Shown here: piece after piece, positions 1 to 8,073 of the stretch
Layout: each line of letters opens with the position of its first letter
Numbering within the stretch: position 1 is the stretch's first letter
Source of the DNA: an uncultured Eubacteriales bacterium
Lineage (GTDB): Bacteria; Bacillota; Clostridia; Christensenellales; CAG-314
Length of the DNA: 46,170 nt
Assembly: GCA_948938605.1 (NCBI GenBank)
Contig: CARAIG010000071.1
Span: 1 to 46,170, forward strand
Direction of reading: 5' to 3'
The notes under the pieces: model-generated
The model's input: only the letters and a program-made list of their open reading frames with translations
Told to the model about the DNA's origin: nothing
The model's database searches: none
Position numbers and translations under genes: made by a program

Positions 1-802
1 ACTTCAATACGACGACGTAAACAATCAGCAACGCAAGCAAATCTATAAGGAACGCAACCGCATTTTGGATAACGAAAACGTCCACGACGATATCATCGCA
101 ATGGCGGACGAATATGCGCGCCTTGCGCTTGCCGACGCATGCGAAAGCGAACTGGACGTATCCAAGTGGAACTTGGACAAAGTAAACGAAAAACTTGCGT
201 ACTACTTCGATTTAGAACAACCGATATTAACAGCCGATAACGTATCCAATGCACGCCAGGTGTGCGATATGCTTGCGGAAAAGTGCAAGGAATATTTGAA
301 CGATCGTTACAACGAACAACCTGTCGGCAACGCTGTACCGTTCGCATCTGACGAACGTTTTGTATTGCTGCGTACTATCGACAACTTGTGGATGGATCAC
401 CTTGACGCATTGGACGACCTTCGTCAAGGCGTAGGGCTTCAAGCAATAGGACAGCACGATCCTTTAATGGTTTACAAAAAGGAAGCGTTCGAAATGTTTG
501 AAAAGCTTAACGATCAAATTAAAATACAAACAATACGTATGTTGACGTTTGCAGTAATCCGTCAGGAATTGCGCAGCAGCGTTCAGCAAAGCGAAAATAT
601 CAATCCCGAAAAAACATTAAACGGACCTTGTCCTTGCGGAAGCGGCAAAAAGTACAAAAACTGTTGCTATGCTAAGGATCAAGCAAATCAAGCGTCGGCG
701 CAAAACGACGACTCTAAACCCGAAGCGGACAGACCTTTAACTAAGCAGGAAGAGTACGCGTTAAAACGCGCTCAACGCAAAGCGGATAAAGCAAATAAAT
801 AA
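1..802 (+). CDS. secA: Preprotein translocase ATPase SecA, C-terminal part (5' truncated by window)
   Basis: SecA is the cytosolic ATPase motor that pushes unfolded preproteins through SecYEG. The frame is open from base 2 with no start, so the gene begins upstream; about 267 residues are visible. They match the end of the helical scaffold and wing region: YDDVNNQQRKQIYKERN, then NLWMDHLDALDDLRQGVGL, where the two-helix finger region ends. The protein closes with the SEC-C zinc motif CPCGSGKKYKNCC (bases 629-667), which in the family binds Zn2+ and contacts ribosomes or lipids, and a charged tail. prfB starts 4 bases after the TAA stop; secA-prfB is the usual Firmicutes order. Identity is secure. 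Confidence 0.97.
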   Translation, partial: LQYDDVNNQQRKQIYKERNRILDNENVHDDIIAMADEYARLALADACESELDVSKWNLDKVNEKLAYYFDLEQPILTADNVSNARQVCDMLAEKCKEYLNDRYNEQPVGNAVPFASDERFVLLRTIDNLWMDHLDALDDLRQGVGLQAIGQHDPLMVYKKEAFEMFEKLNDQIKIQTIRMLTFAVIRQELRSSVQQSENINPEKTLNGPCPCGSGKKYKNCCYAKDQANQASAQNDDSKPEADRPLTKQEEYALKRAQRKADKANK

Positions 803-806
803 TTTT

Positions 807-1901
807 ATGATACAAATTGACGACTTAAAACAAAATATACGCGAAATGTCCGCCAAGCTTAACGGCGTGGAGGAAAGTCTTAATTTGCCCAAACTTCAAG
901 CCGAACTTGCCGAATTGACCGAGCAACAGCACAAGGCAGACTTTTGGAACGACGTAAAAAACGCACAGCAAGTAAGTCAACGGGCTAAAAATATCGAAGA
1001 CAAAATTAATGGTTATAACAAGTTAACCAAACGCTTGCAAGACGTCTACGACTTACTGGACTTGTGCGCCGACGACGAAACAATGCTTGCCGAAACGGCA
1101 AACGAAGTTACGTCCATTATGCAGGAAGTTAACGAACTGCACATTGCAACATTGCTTAGCGGCAAGTACGACGCAAATAACGCCATATTAACCTTGCACG
1201 CAGGTGCAGGCGGTACCGAAGCGCAGGACTGGGTACAAATGCTTTACCGTATGTACACCCGTTACGTCGAACGCAGGGGTTACAAAATGGAAGTGCTTGA
1301 TTTTCTCGACGGTGAAGAAGCGGGTATTAAATCCGTTACTTTCCAAGTGAACGGCGTTAACGCTTACGGCTACTTAAAAGCGGAAAAGGGTGTTCACCGT
1401 TTGGTGCGTATTTCCCCGTTCGATTCGGCAAAACGCCGCCACACCAGTTTTGCTTCGCTCGAAGTTATGCCGGAATTGCCGCAGGATAACGACATAGTGA
1501 TTGACGACAAGGATTTAAAAATAGACACATACCGTTCCAGCGGGGCAGGCGGTCAGCACATTAACAAGACGGAATCCGCCATACGCATTACGCACGTGCC
1601 TACGGGTATTGTGGTATCCTGCCAAACTCAGCGCAGTCAAATGCAAAACCGCGACCAAGCAATGGCAATGCTTAAAAGCAAACTAGCCGAATTAAAGGAA
1701 CGCGAACAAATGGAAGAAGCCGCGTCCATAAAGGGCGAAGTTAAAAAAATAGAATGGGGCAGTCAAATACGCAGTTACGTGTTCTGCCCGTACACTCTTG
1801 TAAAAGACCACCGCACAAACTTCGAAAACGCCAATATCAACGATGTTATGGACGGTAACATTCAGCCGTTTATCGAAGATTATTTAAGTAAGGCTATGTA
1901 A
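807..1901 (+). CDS. prfB: Peptide chain release factor 2 (RF2), in one continuous frame
   Basis: RF2 releases the finished peptide at UAA and UGA codons. The 364-residue product has the SPF stop-codon recognition tripeptide (S203-P204-F205), which separates RF2 from RF1 (PxT), and the catalytic GGQ loop at 248-250 in GAGGQHINKTESA. The length fits the family. The ATG lies 4 bases after secA and lacks a good Shine-Dalgarno sequence, so it is probably translated by coupling to secA. In most bacteria prfB needs a +1 frameshift at codon 25-26 (CUU UGA C). Here codon 25 is still CTT, but codon 26 is AAT and the frame is open throughout, so the autoregulatory frameshift is absent. A repeat element begins 2 bases after the stop. 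Confidence 0.97.
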   Translation: MIQIDDLKQNIREMSAKLNGVEESLNLPKLQAELAELTEQQHKADFWNDVKNAQQVSQRAKNIEDKINGYNKLTKRLQDVYDLLDLCADDETMLAETANEVTSIMQEVNELHIATLLSGKYDANNAILTLHAGAGGTEAQDWVQMLYRMYTRYVERRGYKMEVLDFLDGEEAGIKSVTFQVNGVNAYGYLKAEKGVHRLVRISPFDSAKRRHTSFASLEVMPELPQDNDIVIDDKDLKIDTYRSSGAGGQHINKTESAIRITHVPTGIVVSCQTQRSQMQNRDQAMAMLKSKLAELKEREQMEEAASIKGEVKKIEWGSQIRSYVFCPYTLVKDHRTNFENANINDVMDGNIQPFIEDYLSKAM

Positions 1902-1985
1902 CCTAAGTCCGTATAAACTTCGCAATACTTTGTTGGGCTTACGTTTTGCCTAGGTCACGTACGCATTCTGCATTGCGCATTGAGA
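1902..1985. repeat. Partial copy of the CTAAG(C/T)CCGTA element (family R2), left half
   Basis: The left end, CTAAGTCCGTA at 1903-1913, starts 2 bases after the prfB stop. It continues with the family's conserved core, TTACGTTTT-GC-TAGGTCACGTAC, up to about 1962. The right half present in the copies after the HAD gene (10466) and proS (15087) is missing. It is followed by GCATT-type microrepeats (CATTCTGCATTGCGCATT). I see no gene here. Confidence 0.7.
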
Positions 1986-1986
1986 A

Positions 1987-2106
1987 TATATGTCATCCTG
2001 AGCGAACGCAGTGAGTCGAAGGATCTAAGAACCAGCAATAATCATACATACTGTGTCCCTAGATGTTTCGATGCGCAACTAAGTTGCTTACTCAACATGA
2101 CATATA
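1987..2106. repeat. Dispersed palindromic repeat, family R1, copy 1
   Basis: This is the cleanest copy in the window. The ends are TATATGTCAT-cc-TGAG (1987-2000) and CTCA-ac-ATGACATATA (2091-2106), inverted relative to each other. A second nested inverted pair lies inside: TCGAA-gg-ATCTA and TAGAT-gt-TTCGA. The whole 120 bp can fold into one long hairpin. Related copies lie near 10747, 15363, 16389 and 18558. The translated string SERSESKDLR in this stretch is a known artefact of such repeats, not a protein. From 2107 to 2240 I see nothing else. Confidence 0.85.
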
Positions 2107-2244
2107 AAGTGCGTCGCCTCAATTACGTATTACGCATTGCGTTATTGCCACCGCATAATAAATCAAGTATCCTTTATTAAAAATTGCAGCAATCGTTAAT
2201 TAACCTTGTGCAATTGAAATCAATATAACATACATACTGCATTT

Positions 2245-2268
2245 AAGCCGCTTTAAGCGGTTTTTTTT
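2245..2268 (+). terminator. Rho-independent terminator, probably for secA-prfB
   Basis: CCGCT-TTA-AGCGG hairpin followed by eight T residues (2261-2268). It lies about 340 bases after prfB, beyond the repeats, and just before the hsp20 promoter. Confidence 0.75.
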
Positions 2269-2341
2269 GTTTTTCCTGCTTGAAATTGTTTAAATTTGAT
2301 AATTATTTTAAAAAAATATTTAAAAATTTTCACAAAAACTA

Positions 2342-2369
2342 TTGACAAACGCGTATGATATGGTATAAT
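2342..2369 (+). promoter_or_regulatory. Sigma-A promoter of hsp20
   Basis: Consensus -35 TTGACA (2342-2347) and consensus -10 TATAAT (2364-2369) with a 16-base spacer. The expected start is near 2376, inside the adjoining CIRCE operator, so bound HrcA would block initiation. Confidence 0.9.
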
Positions 2370-2370
2370 G

Positions 2371-2397
2371 TTAGCAATCAATGAGTAAGAGTGCTAA
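2371..2397 (+). promoter_or_regulatory. CIRCE operator (HrcA binding site)
   Basis: TTAGCAATC (2371-2379), 9-base spacer, GAGTGCTAA (2389-2397). The consensus is TTAGCACTC-N9-GAGTGCTAA, so only one base in the left arm differs. HrcA represses class I heat-shock genes through this site. It begins one base after the -10 box. A further half site, GATTGCTAA (2412-2420), is the exact complement of the variant left arm. Confidence 0.93.
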
Positions 2398-2500
2398 CAA
2401 ATCAGTCAATAGATTGCTAAAAATAACCTTAAAAAACGATTTGCAATGTATATAAATGCTTACCCTTGATAATAATTTAAACAAAAAGGAGTTAACAACT

Positions 2501-2902
2501 ATGAAAAACTATATCACTACACGCAGAAGCAACGATTTATTCGAAGACGCATTTGAAAGTTTTTTCCGTCCCTTTTATATGGATCAGGAAAGCACGTTTA
2601 TGAAAACCGATATCAGTCAAACGGACAAGGACTACGTAATGGAAGTGGAAATGCCCGGTTTTGACAAAAAGGACATCGAATTGAAGTTCGAAAGCGGTTA
2701 CATCACTATTTCCGCTAAAAAGCAAGCGGACAACGACACCAAGTACATCCGTCGCGAACGCGCCGTAAGTTGCTCGCGCAGTTACTATATGGGCGACGTC
2801 GACGAAAAGCAAATCAAGGCAAAATACGAACACGGCGTTTTGACCGTCACTATCCCCAAGGAAAAGCCCGAGCAAATTAAACACGCAATTACAATCGACT
2901 AG
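2501..2902 (+). CDS. Small heat-shock protein, Hsp20/alpha-crystallin family
   Basis: ATP-independent holdase chaperone of the cytosol that keeps unfolding proteins soluble for refolding by DnaK or GroEL. The 133-residue product has a short N-terminal arm (MKNYITTRRSNDLFEDAFES) and an alpha-crystallin domain from about residue 35 to 125, with the family signature VEMPGFDKKDIELKFESG and closing GVLTVTIPKEKPE. The start is the ATG at 2501 because AAAAGGAG precedes it by a normal distance; an in-frame ATG at 2456 has no such site. It forms a single-gene unit with its own CIRCE promoter and terminator, so it is expected to be induced by heat through HrcA. Confidence 0.95.
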   Translation: MKNYITTRRSNDLFEDAFESFFRPFYMDQESTFMKTDISQTDKDYVMEVEMPGFDKKDIELKFESGYITISAKKQADNDTKYIRRERAVSCSRSYYMGDVDEKQIKAKYEHGVLTVTIPKEKPEQIKHAITID

Positions 2903-2956
2903 TACTTGTCGTTTGACACTCACTCGATGTTGAAACATCGTGTCATACTCTCCTTA

Positions 2957-2994
2957 AAACAACCTTTCGGCTTATGCCGACGGGTTGTTTTTTT
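2957..2994 (+). terminator. Rho-independent terminator of hsp20
   Basis: AACAACC (2959-2965) pairs with GGTTGTT (2983-2989), with an inner CGGC/GCCG pairing, followed by a run of T to 2994. It lies 55 bases after the hsp20 stop. Between the two is a second small hairpin, CGATGT-TGAA-ACATCG, without a T tract. Confidence 0.85.
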
Positions 2995-3166
2995 GTGTGT
3001 TATCGTAAATGCTGTTGATCAAAAAGTAGTTTTCTTACAAAATAAAGCGGTGCTAAAACTTACTTATTTTATATCGATTGCAAATTTTTATTGAATTGTG
3101 TAAAATAGTGATATTAATTTAATGCATTAAGTTTGCTGTAAGTTTAGTGATATAATCTGTATATTG

Positions 3167-3209
3167 CTTATAAACTTGTCACGTTGCGCCAAACAAGCGC
3201 AACTATAAG
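3167..3209 (+). promoter_or_regulatory. Leader hairpin just upstream of the RND transporter start
   Basis: GTTGCGC (3183-3189), loop CAAACAA, GCGCAAC (3197-3203). A second, outer pair is formed by CTTATA (3167-3172) and TATAAG (3204-3209). The outer 3' arm touches the AAGAGG ribosome binding site, so the structure could limit translation. A TATAAT at 3151-3156 is a possible -10 box, but I see no good -35. Otherwise bases 2995-3166 show nothing. Confidence 0.5.
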
Positions 3210-3217
3210 AGGTAAAT

Positions 3218-6200
3218 ATGAAATCGCTTATTAAAACCAGTGTTAAACGTCCCGTAACGGTTTGTGTGTTGGTAATAATATTGTTGGCAGTCGGCGTGTT
3301 GGCAACGTTGGATATGTCCACAAACTTACTGTCCAATATCAAAATGCCTATGTTGGGCGTTACGGCAATATATCCCGGCGCTGCCGCAAGCAGTGTGCAA
3401 ACGGACGTGACCGACAAATTGGAAAACGTATTCAAAACAATCCCCGGTATTACCGAACTCGATACCCGATCGTACGACAATGTGTCGGTGTGCATCTTGA
3501 CGTTCGATTACGGCACCGACTTGGACAAAAAAATCGACGACATCGAAGACGCTTTAAAAACAGTTCAACTTCCGCAAGCGTGTAACGATCCGACGTTTAG
3601 TAAAATAGATATGAACGGGACGGCTGCGGCTACAATATCGTTGTTTAATGATAACAACGACGTTGAACTGCTTGCAAACGAAGCGGAATTGCTTGCAACC
3701 AAACTACGCGCAATCGAAGGCGTAGGTTCGGTGTCCGTTATGGGCAAGCCGGAAAAGCAAATTCAAATTACCGCTTTGCAAGGTTTGGATATTACTGCCC
3801 TTGCAATAGTTCAAGCATTGTCGCAGGAAAATCTAAATTTACCCTTAGGCACTATACTGCAAAACGGGGCGGTTGTTTCGGTACGTAACGCAAGCGACGC
3901 TACAAGCATACTGCAAATAATGCAACTGCCCGTATCTATGGATTTAGGCGAAAGCGTATTGGGTTCGCTCACAACTCTTAAAACGGCAGTCAATGCTTAC
4001 GCTACTTGTACGTTGGACGAATTTAACGACTATGTAAGTAAAGCCTTGGACGCGCGTACCGTTATCGACGAAATTGAAAGTAAAACCGCCGATGAACTGG
4101 AAGAACAGCAAAACAGTCTTTCAAGTATTAAATCGCTAATGGCGCTGTTGCGTCAAAACAGCAGTCAAAGTTTGCGCCTTATGTGGCATACCATTAATAC
4201 TAGTCTTGTTCAAAACGACGAGTTTGTAAACATGACCGACGACGATTTGCACGCCCTTGCGGAAAACGGTAATTTAGGCTTGTCGTACGACGTGCTTAAA
4301 TGGTTGCAGGACGGAGCAAAGGACGGCACGTTAAAGGACGATTGGGACAAATTAGTGTTGTTCCGTAGCTGTATGGAAGCGGCGGAACTTGAAAATGACA
4401 TACCTTACGAACACTTTGCAAACTTGTTTCAAGACGGCGGCAAAGTAACCTACGTTACGGTGTACAATCCCGACGGAACTCCCGACAAATACGACACGCA
4501 GTATTATTACGGTTTGGATATTTTACATTCGGACATAACTCACGAAAACTGCGAAACAAGCGGTGAAAATGCGTGCAATCGCGAAACGTTCACGCACGAA
4601 CAAGCACAGGACGTGTGCGAATTTGCCGATTCCGTCAATACCGTTGCGTACCGACAAATTATCGATACTGTGCGTCAAGCGGAACAAAATCCTAACGAAG
4701 CAAGCGACCCCGTAATATCCGACGAACTTTTTGCTTCGCTGTTTGTCAATTCCGCGCAAGGCAACGACTTTGCGGCGTTAATGTCTCCGCAAGTTATACA
4801 TATTATCCGTTTGGAAAATTTCAATGCCGACGTCGAAAACAAGGAAAGCATAGTAAAAGTTTTAACCGAAGTAAAACAAGCGCACGTAGACGTTGACGGT
4901 AACGCCAAGTACGTTAACGGCAAAACCGTCGAACGCGACGACGATAAAAACGTAATCGTAAGCATTAACGGCGTTAATTTTAAAATAAACGGTTTTGGCA
5001 GATTAATTGACGACGACGGCAAACTTGTAGACGACAACGGCAATGTTTTGCAATTAACCGATGAACAAATTAAACAAAACTTTTACACGTACGGATTGTA
5101 CCGCGTGTTTGACGACGACGAACTTATTACTTTGTACAACCGTTTAGGGCTTGACGACGGAACGTTCGGTATAACACCGACGCTTGATACTGTTCGCTTT
5201 ATACGTATTACGGACTTCGCCGACGATGCGTCCAAGCTAATAGTGCCGGTGGCGTATGTTGGCAAGGTTCAAACGTTAACCGCATACGATGCGTATTCGC
5301 AGTATAACGGCAAACTTGCAGTAACGTTGGAAGTGTACGCCGTTGCCGACGCCAATACCACGGCAGTTGTAACGGCGGTTAAAAAAGCCATAGACCAAAT
5401 GGAAGTTTCGGGCAGCATCGTATTGTTGGATGACAAGGCGGAGTTCATTAACGACAGTATAATGACCGTTTTGACGTCTATAATAATAGGCGGAGTTTTG
5501 GCTGTACTTGTAATCTATTTGTTTGTCGGCAAAATCGGTTCGTCGCTAGTTGTGTCTATTACAATGCCGTTGTCGGTGCTTGTGGCGTTACTAGGACTTT
5601 GGGCAATGGGAATATCCCTTAATATGGTATCGCTCGGCGGACTTGCCGTAGGCATAGGAATGCTTGTCGACAACAGCATAGTAGTGTTGGAAAGCATTAC
5701 TAAACGCCGCGATTTTGGCGACAGCGTATTCGACAGTTGTCTTAACGGCACGCGTGAAGTAGCCGGTTCATTGCTCGCTTCCACCCTTACAAATATTTGC
5801 GTGTTCTTCCCCATTCTGTTTGCAAAGGGTTTAACCCGCGAAATTTTCTACGACCTTGTGTGGGCTGTATTGTTTGCAATAATAATGTCGTTAATAGTGG
5901 CTGTAACGGTAATACCGTCGCTGTATCATTTAATTTACAACCGTTCGCCCCGTCCCCGTTACAAAAAGGATAAAAACGGCAACAAAGTGTTTATAGGCAC
6001 TTTCGAGGATAACGAACCGCGCGGAAAACAACAACCGTTGTTTGACGGAACGGCAGTTGAAGCAATAAGCAAAGACGGTAATGCACAGCAATCCGATACG
6101 GCAGTTCCCTGCATAACTGCCGAAACAAATTCGGACGTAACTGCCGAAAATAACAAGGGCAAACGCAAAAAGAAAAACAAAAAGCCCGTCGACCGAGCAG

Positions 6201-7912
6201 AGCGTAAACGCAGTGTTTTGTACCGTATGGAAAACGGTTATGCAACTATCTTATCTAAGGTGCTTACCAAACGCGTACTGGTGTGCGTGTTGGCACTTGT
6301 AATATTCGGCGCAAGCGTAGGGCTTGTGTTTACTACGGGCGTGGACTTTTTGCCTAGCGTCGACAAGGGCGTAATCGAAGTCAACTTGCGTTTTAACGGT
6401 GCGGCAACGCTGGACGAAGCGCGTGACGCAACCAAGCAGGCAACCGACGCTATCCTAGCCGAATACGGCGACAACTTGCAGTTTGCTTCGTATACGGTGG
6501 GTAAGCAGGGTATGTTGCCTATGACAATAACGGGCGTTGTGCGTATCCAAACATATGTTGACAAGTTGGATACGACTAAAACGGTTAACGATATCCGTCA
6601 ATTGTTAAAGACTAAAAATATCAATGCAACAAATATTACCGTATCGGAAATCGACGGCGTAGTTGCTGAACTTACCGGTGAAATGGCAGGGCAGTCGGTA
6701 ACTTTGATGTCCGACGATATGGACAAACTTGCCGTAGCCGCGCAGGCGGTTGCGGAAGAACTGGCAAAAATAGACGGTATTGCTTCCGTTACGAATAACA
6801 CTCCCGAAACTAACGACGAAATATCCCTAACGTTTGACAAGGACGAATGCGCCCGTAGGGGAGTAGACTATCAAAATGCGGTATTGCTTTTGCGCGTCGG
6901 TATGAGCGGTTACACGTCGGCAACAATCAATGTGGACGGCGACAGTCAAAACGTCAATGTCATTTTTGACGATTACACTAAGGATACAATCGAACAACTG
7001 TTAAACGTAACGGTAGGCTTCGATGTCAACGGAGCCGTTAAAATATCCGACGTATTGCAAAAAGGCGAAAACGGCGAATTGTATACAGTAAGTCCTGTTG
7101 TAACCAACATCAACAAACTTGACGGCAAATACGTTACAACCGTTGACGTCGAAAGTTACAACGTCGATATGGGTACCGTATCGAAACGCGTGGAAAAAGC
7201 TGCAAAACAAGTGCTTGCAAATTATCCCGACGTAACGTACCAAGAAGGGGGCGTCGCGCATTATCTGTCCGACGCTATGACGGGACTTGTTATTTCGCTG
7301 ATTGCGGCATTCCTGTTACTGTACGGAGTAATGGCTTGCCAGTTCGAGTCGCTAATCAAGCCGTTTGTAGTAATAATGTCTATACCTTTCAGTTTTACGG
7401 GCGGTTTCCTTGCGCTTGCCATTACGGGTACAAGTTTAAGCGTTGTGTCGTTTGTTGGTATAATAATGCTAATGGGCGTAATCGTAAACGGCGCAATCGT
7501 TATGATCGACAAAATCGACCAACTTATAAAAGACGGTATGGATGCAAAACTTGCAGTATTGGAAGGTTGTAAATCCCGTTTGCGCCCGATACTTATGACC
7601 ACGCTTACAACAATACTTGCCCTTGTACCGCTGGCATTGGGGCTAGGTCGCGGCGGCGAATTTATGCAACCAATGGGTATAGTGGTAATTGGCGGACTGC
7701 TGTTGGGTACGCTTGTAACGCTTGTACTTATTCCTTGCTTTTACTGCATAGTAAAACGTATTAAGTTTACTACTGCAAAACAAAACGGGCAAAGCGGTCA
7801 AGACGGAACAACTGCGGACGACGGAAATAACGGCGACAATTCTTCCGCAACCGACGGTCAACCAACCGAACAAACCGCCGAACCCAAGCAAAACCCTGCC
7901 GAATTGGTGTAA
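3218..7912 (+). CDS. RND-family efflux transporter with a very large first extracytoplasmic loop
   Basis: Proton-driven exporter of the AcrB/SwrC type in the cytoplasmic membrane. At 1564 residues it is about 500 longer than usual. TM1 is near residues 11-31. TM2 begins only at about 747, so the first outer loop is about 710 residues instead of about 300. TM4 carries GIGMLVDNSIVVLESI with the proton-relay aspartate D818. TM7 starts near 1020 and is followed by the family's FLPSVDKGVIEV; TM8-TM12 occupy about 1353-1525. The extra segment spans roughly 245-665 and is helical and Asp-rich. The cytoplasmic TM6-TM7 linker (908-1017) is also long and lysine-rich. No HlyD-type partner is nearby, as for Gram-positive SwrC/YerP. 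Substrate unknown. Confidence 0.92.
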   Translation: MKSLIKTSVKRPVTVCVLVIILLAVGVLATLDMSTNLLSNIKMPMLGVTAIYPGAAASSVQTDVTDKLENVFKTIPGITELDTRSYDNVSVCILTFDYGTDLDKKIDDIEDALKTVQLPQACNDPTFSKIDMNGTAAATISLFNDNNDVELLANEAELLATKLRAIEGVGSVSVMGKPEKQIQITALQGLDITALAIVQALSQENLNLPLGTILQNGAVVSVRNASDATSILQIMQLPVSMDLGESVLGSLTTLKTAVNAYATCTLDEFNDYVSKALDARTVIDEIESKTADELEEQQNSLSSIKSLMALLRQNSSQSLRLMWHTINTSLVQNDEFVNMTDDDLHALAENGNLGLSYDVLKWLQDGAKDGTLKDDWDKLVLFRSCMEAAELENDIPYEHFANLFQDGGKVTYVTVYNPDGTPDKYDTQYYYGLDILHSDITHENCETSGENACNRETFTHEQAQDVCEFADSVNTVAYRQIIDTVRQAEQNPNEASDPVISDELFASLFVNSAQGNDFAALMSPQVIHIIRLENFNADVENKESIVKVLTEVKQAHVDVDGNAKYVNGKTVERDDDKNVIVSINGVNFKINGFGRLIDDDGKLVDDNGNVLQLTDEQIKQNFYTYGLYRVFDDDELITLYNRLGLDDGTFGITPTLDTVRFIRITDFADDASKLIVPVAYVGKVQTLTAYDAYSQYNGKLAVTLEVYAVADANTTAVVTAVKKAIDQMEVSGSIVLLDDKAEFINDSIMTVLTSIIIGGVLAVLVIYLFVGKIGSSLVVSITMPLSVLVALLGLWAMGISLNMVSLGGLAVGIGMLVDNSIVVLESITKRRDFGDSVFDSCLNGTREVAGSLLASTLTNICVFFPILFAKGLTREIFYDLVWAVLFAIIMSLIVAVTVIPSLYHLIYNRSPRPRYKKDKNGNKVFIGTFEDNEPRGKQQPLFDGTAVEAISKDGNAQQSDTAVPCITAETNSDVTAENNKGKRKKKNKKPVDRAERKRSVLYRMENGYATILSKVLTKRVLVCVLALVIFGASVGLVFTTGVDFLPSVDKGVIEVNLRFNGAATLDEARDATKQATDAILAEYGDNLQFASYTVGKQGMLPMTITGVVRIQTYVDKLDTTKTVNDIRQLLKTKNINATNITVSEIDGVVAELTGEMAGQSVTLMSDDMDKLAVAAQAVAEELAKIDGIASVTNNTPETNDEISLTFDKDECARRGVDYQNAVLLLRVGMSGYTSATINVDGDSQNVNVIFDDYTKDTIEQLLNVTVGFDVNGAVKISDVLQKGENGELYTVSPVVTNINKLDGKYVTTVDVESYNVDMGTVSKRVEKAAKQVLANYPDVTYQEGGVAHYLSDAMTGLVISLIAAFLLLYGVMACQFESLIKPFVVIMSIPFSFTGGFLALAITGTSLSVVSFVGIIMLMGVIVNGAIVMIDKIDQLIKDGMDAKLAVLEGCKSRLRPILMTTLTTILALVPLALGLGRGGEFMQPMGIVVIGGLLLGTLVTLVLIPCFYCIVKRIKFTTAKQNGQSGQDGTTADDGNNGDNSSATDGQPTEQTAEPKQNPAELV

Positions 7913-7930
7913 CGCATACAAAGTATTATT

Positions 7931-7971
7931 AAGCCGATTGTCTAATTAAAAACGGACAATCGGCTTTTTTT
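7931..7971 (+). terminator. Rho-independent terminator of the RND gene
   Basis: AAGCCGATTGTC (7931-7942) and GACAATCGGCTT (7955-7966) form a perfect 12-bp stem followed by T residues to 7971. It lies 18 bases after the stop. Confidence 0.95.
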
Positions 7972-7981
7972 GCGTAAAGTC

Positions 7982-8010
7982 TTGTAATTGTTGTAAAAAT
8001 GTTGTATACT
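7982..8010 (+). promoter_or_regulatory. Promoter of the glucosidase-HAD operon
   Basis: TTGTAA (7982-7987), 17-base spacer, TATACT (8005-8010). It sits directly after the preceding terminator. Confidence 0.65.
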
Positions 8011-8033
8011 GAATATCCAAAAAAACAATTCTG

Positions 8034-8054
8034 TTATATGCGGCGTGCATATAA
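8034..8054 (+). promoter_or_regulatory. Perfect 21-base palindrome before the glucosidase ribosome binding site
   Basis: TTATATGC-GGCGT-GCATATAA, two exact 8-base arms with a 5-base centre, located between the predicted start of transcription (about 8017) and AAAGGAG (8057-8063). It could be a repressor operator (LacI-type sites are of this size) or an mRNA hairpin. Elements of the same 8-5-8 geometry precede two other genes in the window. Confidence 0.5.
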
Positions 8055-8073
8055 TTAAAGGAGCAGTACTAAA

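Noticed and set aside
807..890. prfB as a frameshifted pseudogene or assembly-corrected gene
   Set aside because: The frame is continuous, the motifs are intact, and the substituted codon 26 is a plausible natural loss of the programmed site.
1980..2180. Short open frame reading ILSERSESKDLR
   Set aside because: It lies wholly in an R1 palindromic repeat. SERSESKDL strings are a well-known translation artefact of this repeat type, and there is no ribosome binding site.
2456..2500. Upstream start for hsp20 giving 15 extra residues
   Set aside because: The AAAAGGAG site lies between this ATG and the one at 2501, and homologues begin at the later position.
2906..3094. 62-residue frame after hsp20
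   Set aside because: It runs through the hsp20 terminator and has no ribosome binding site.
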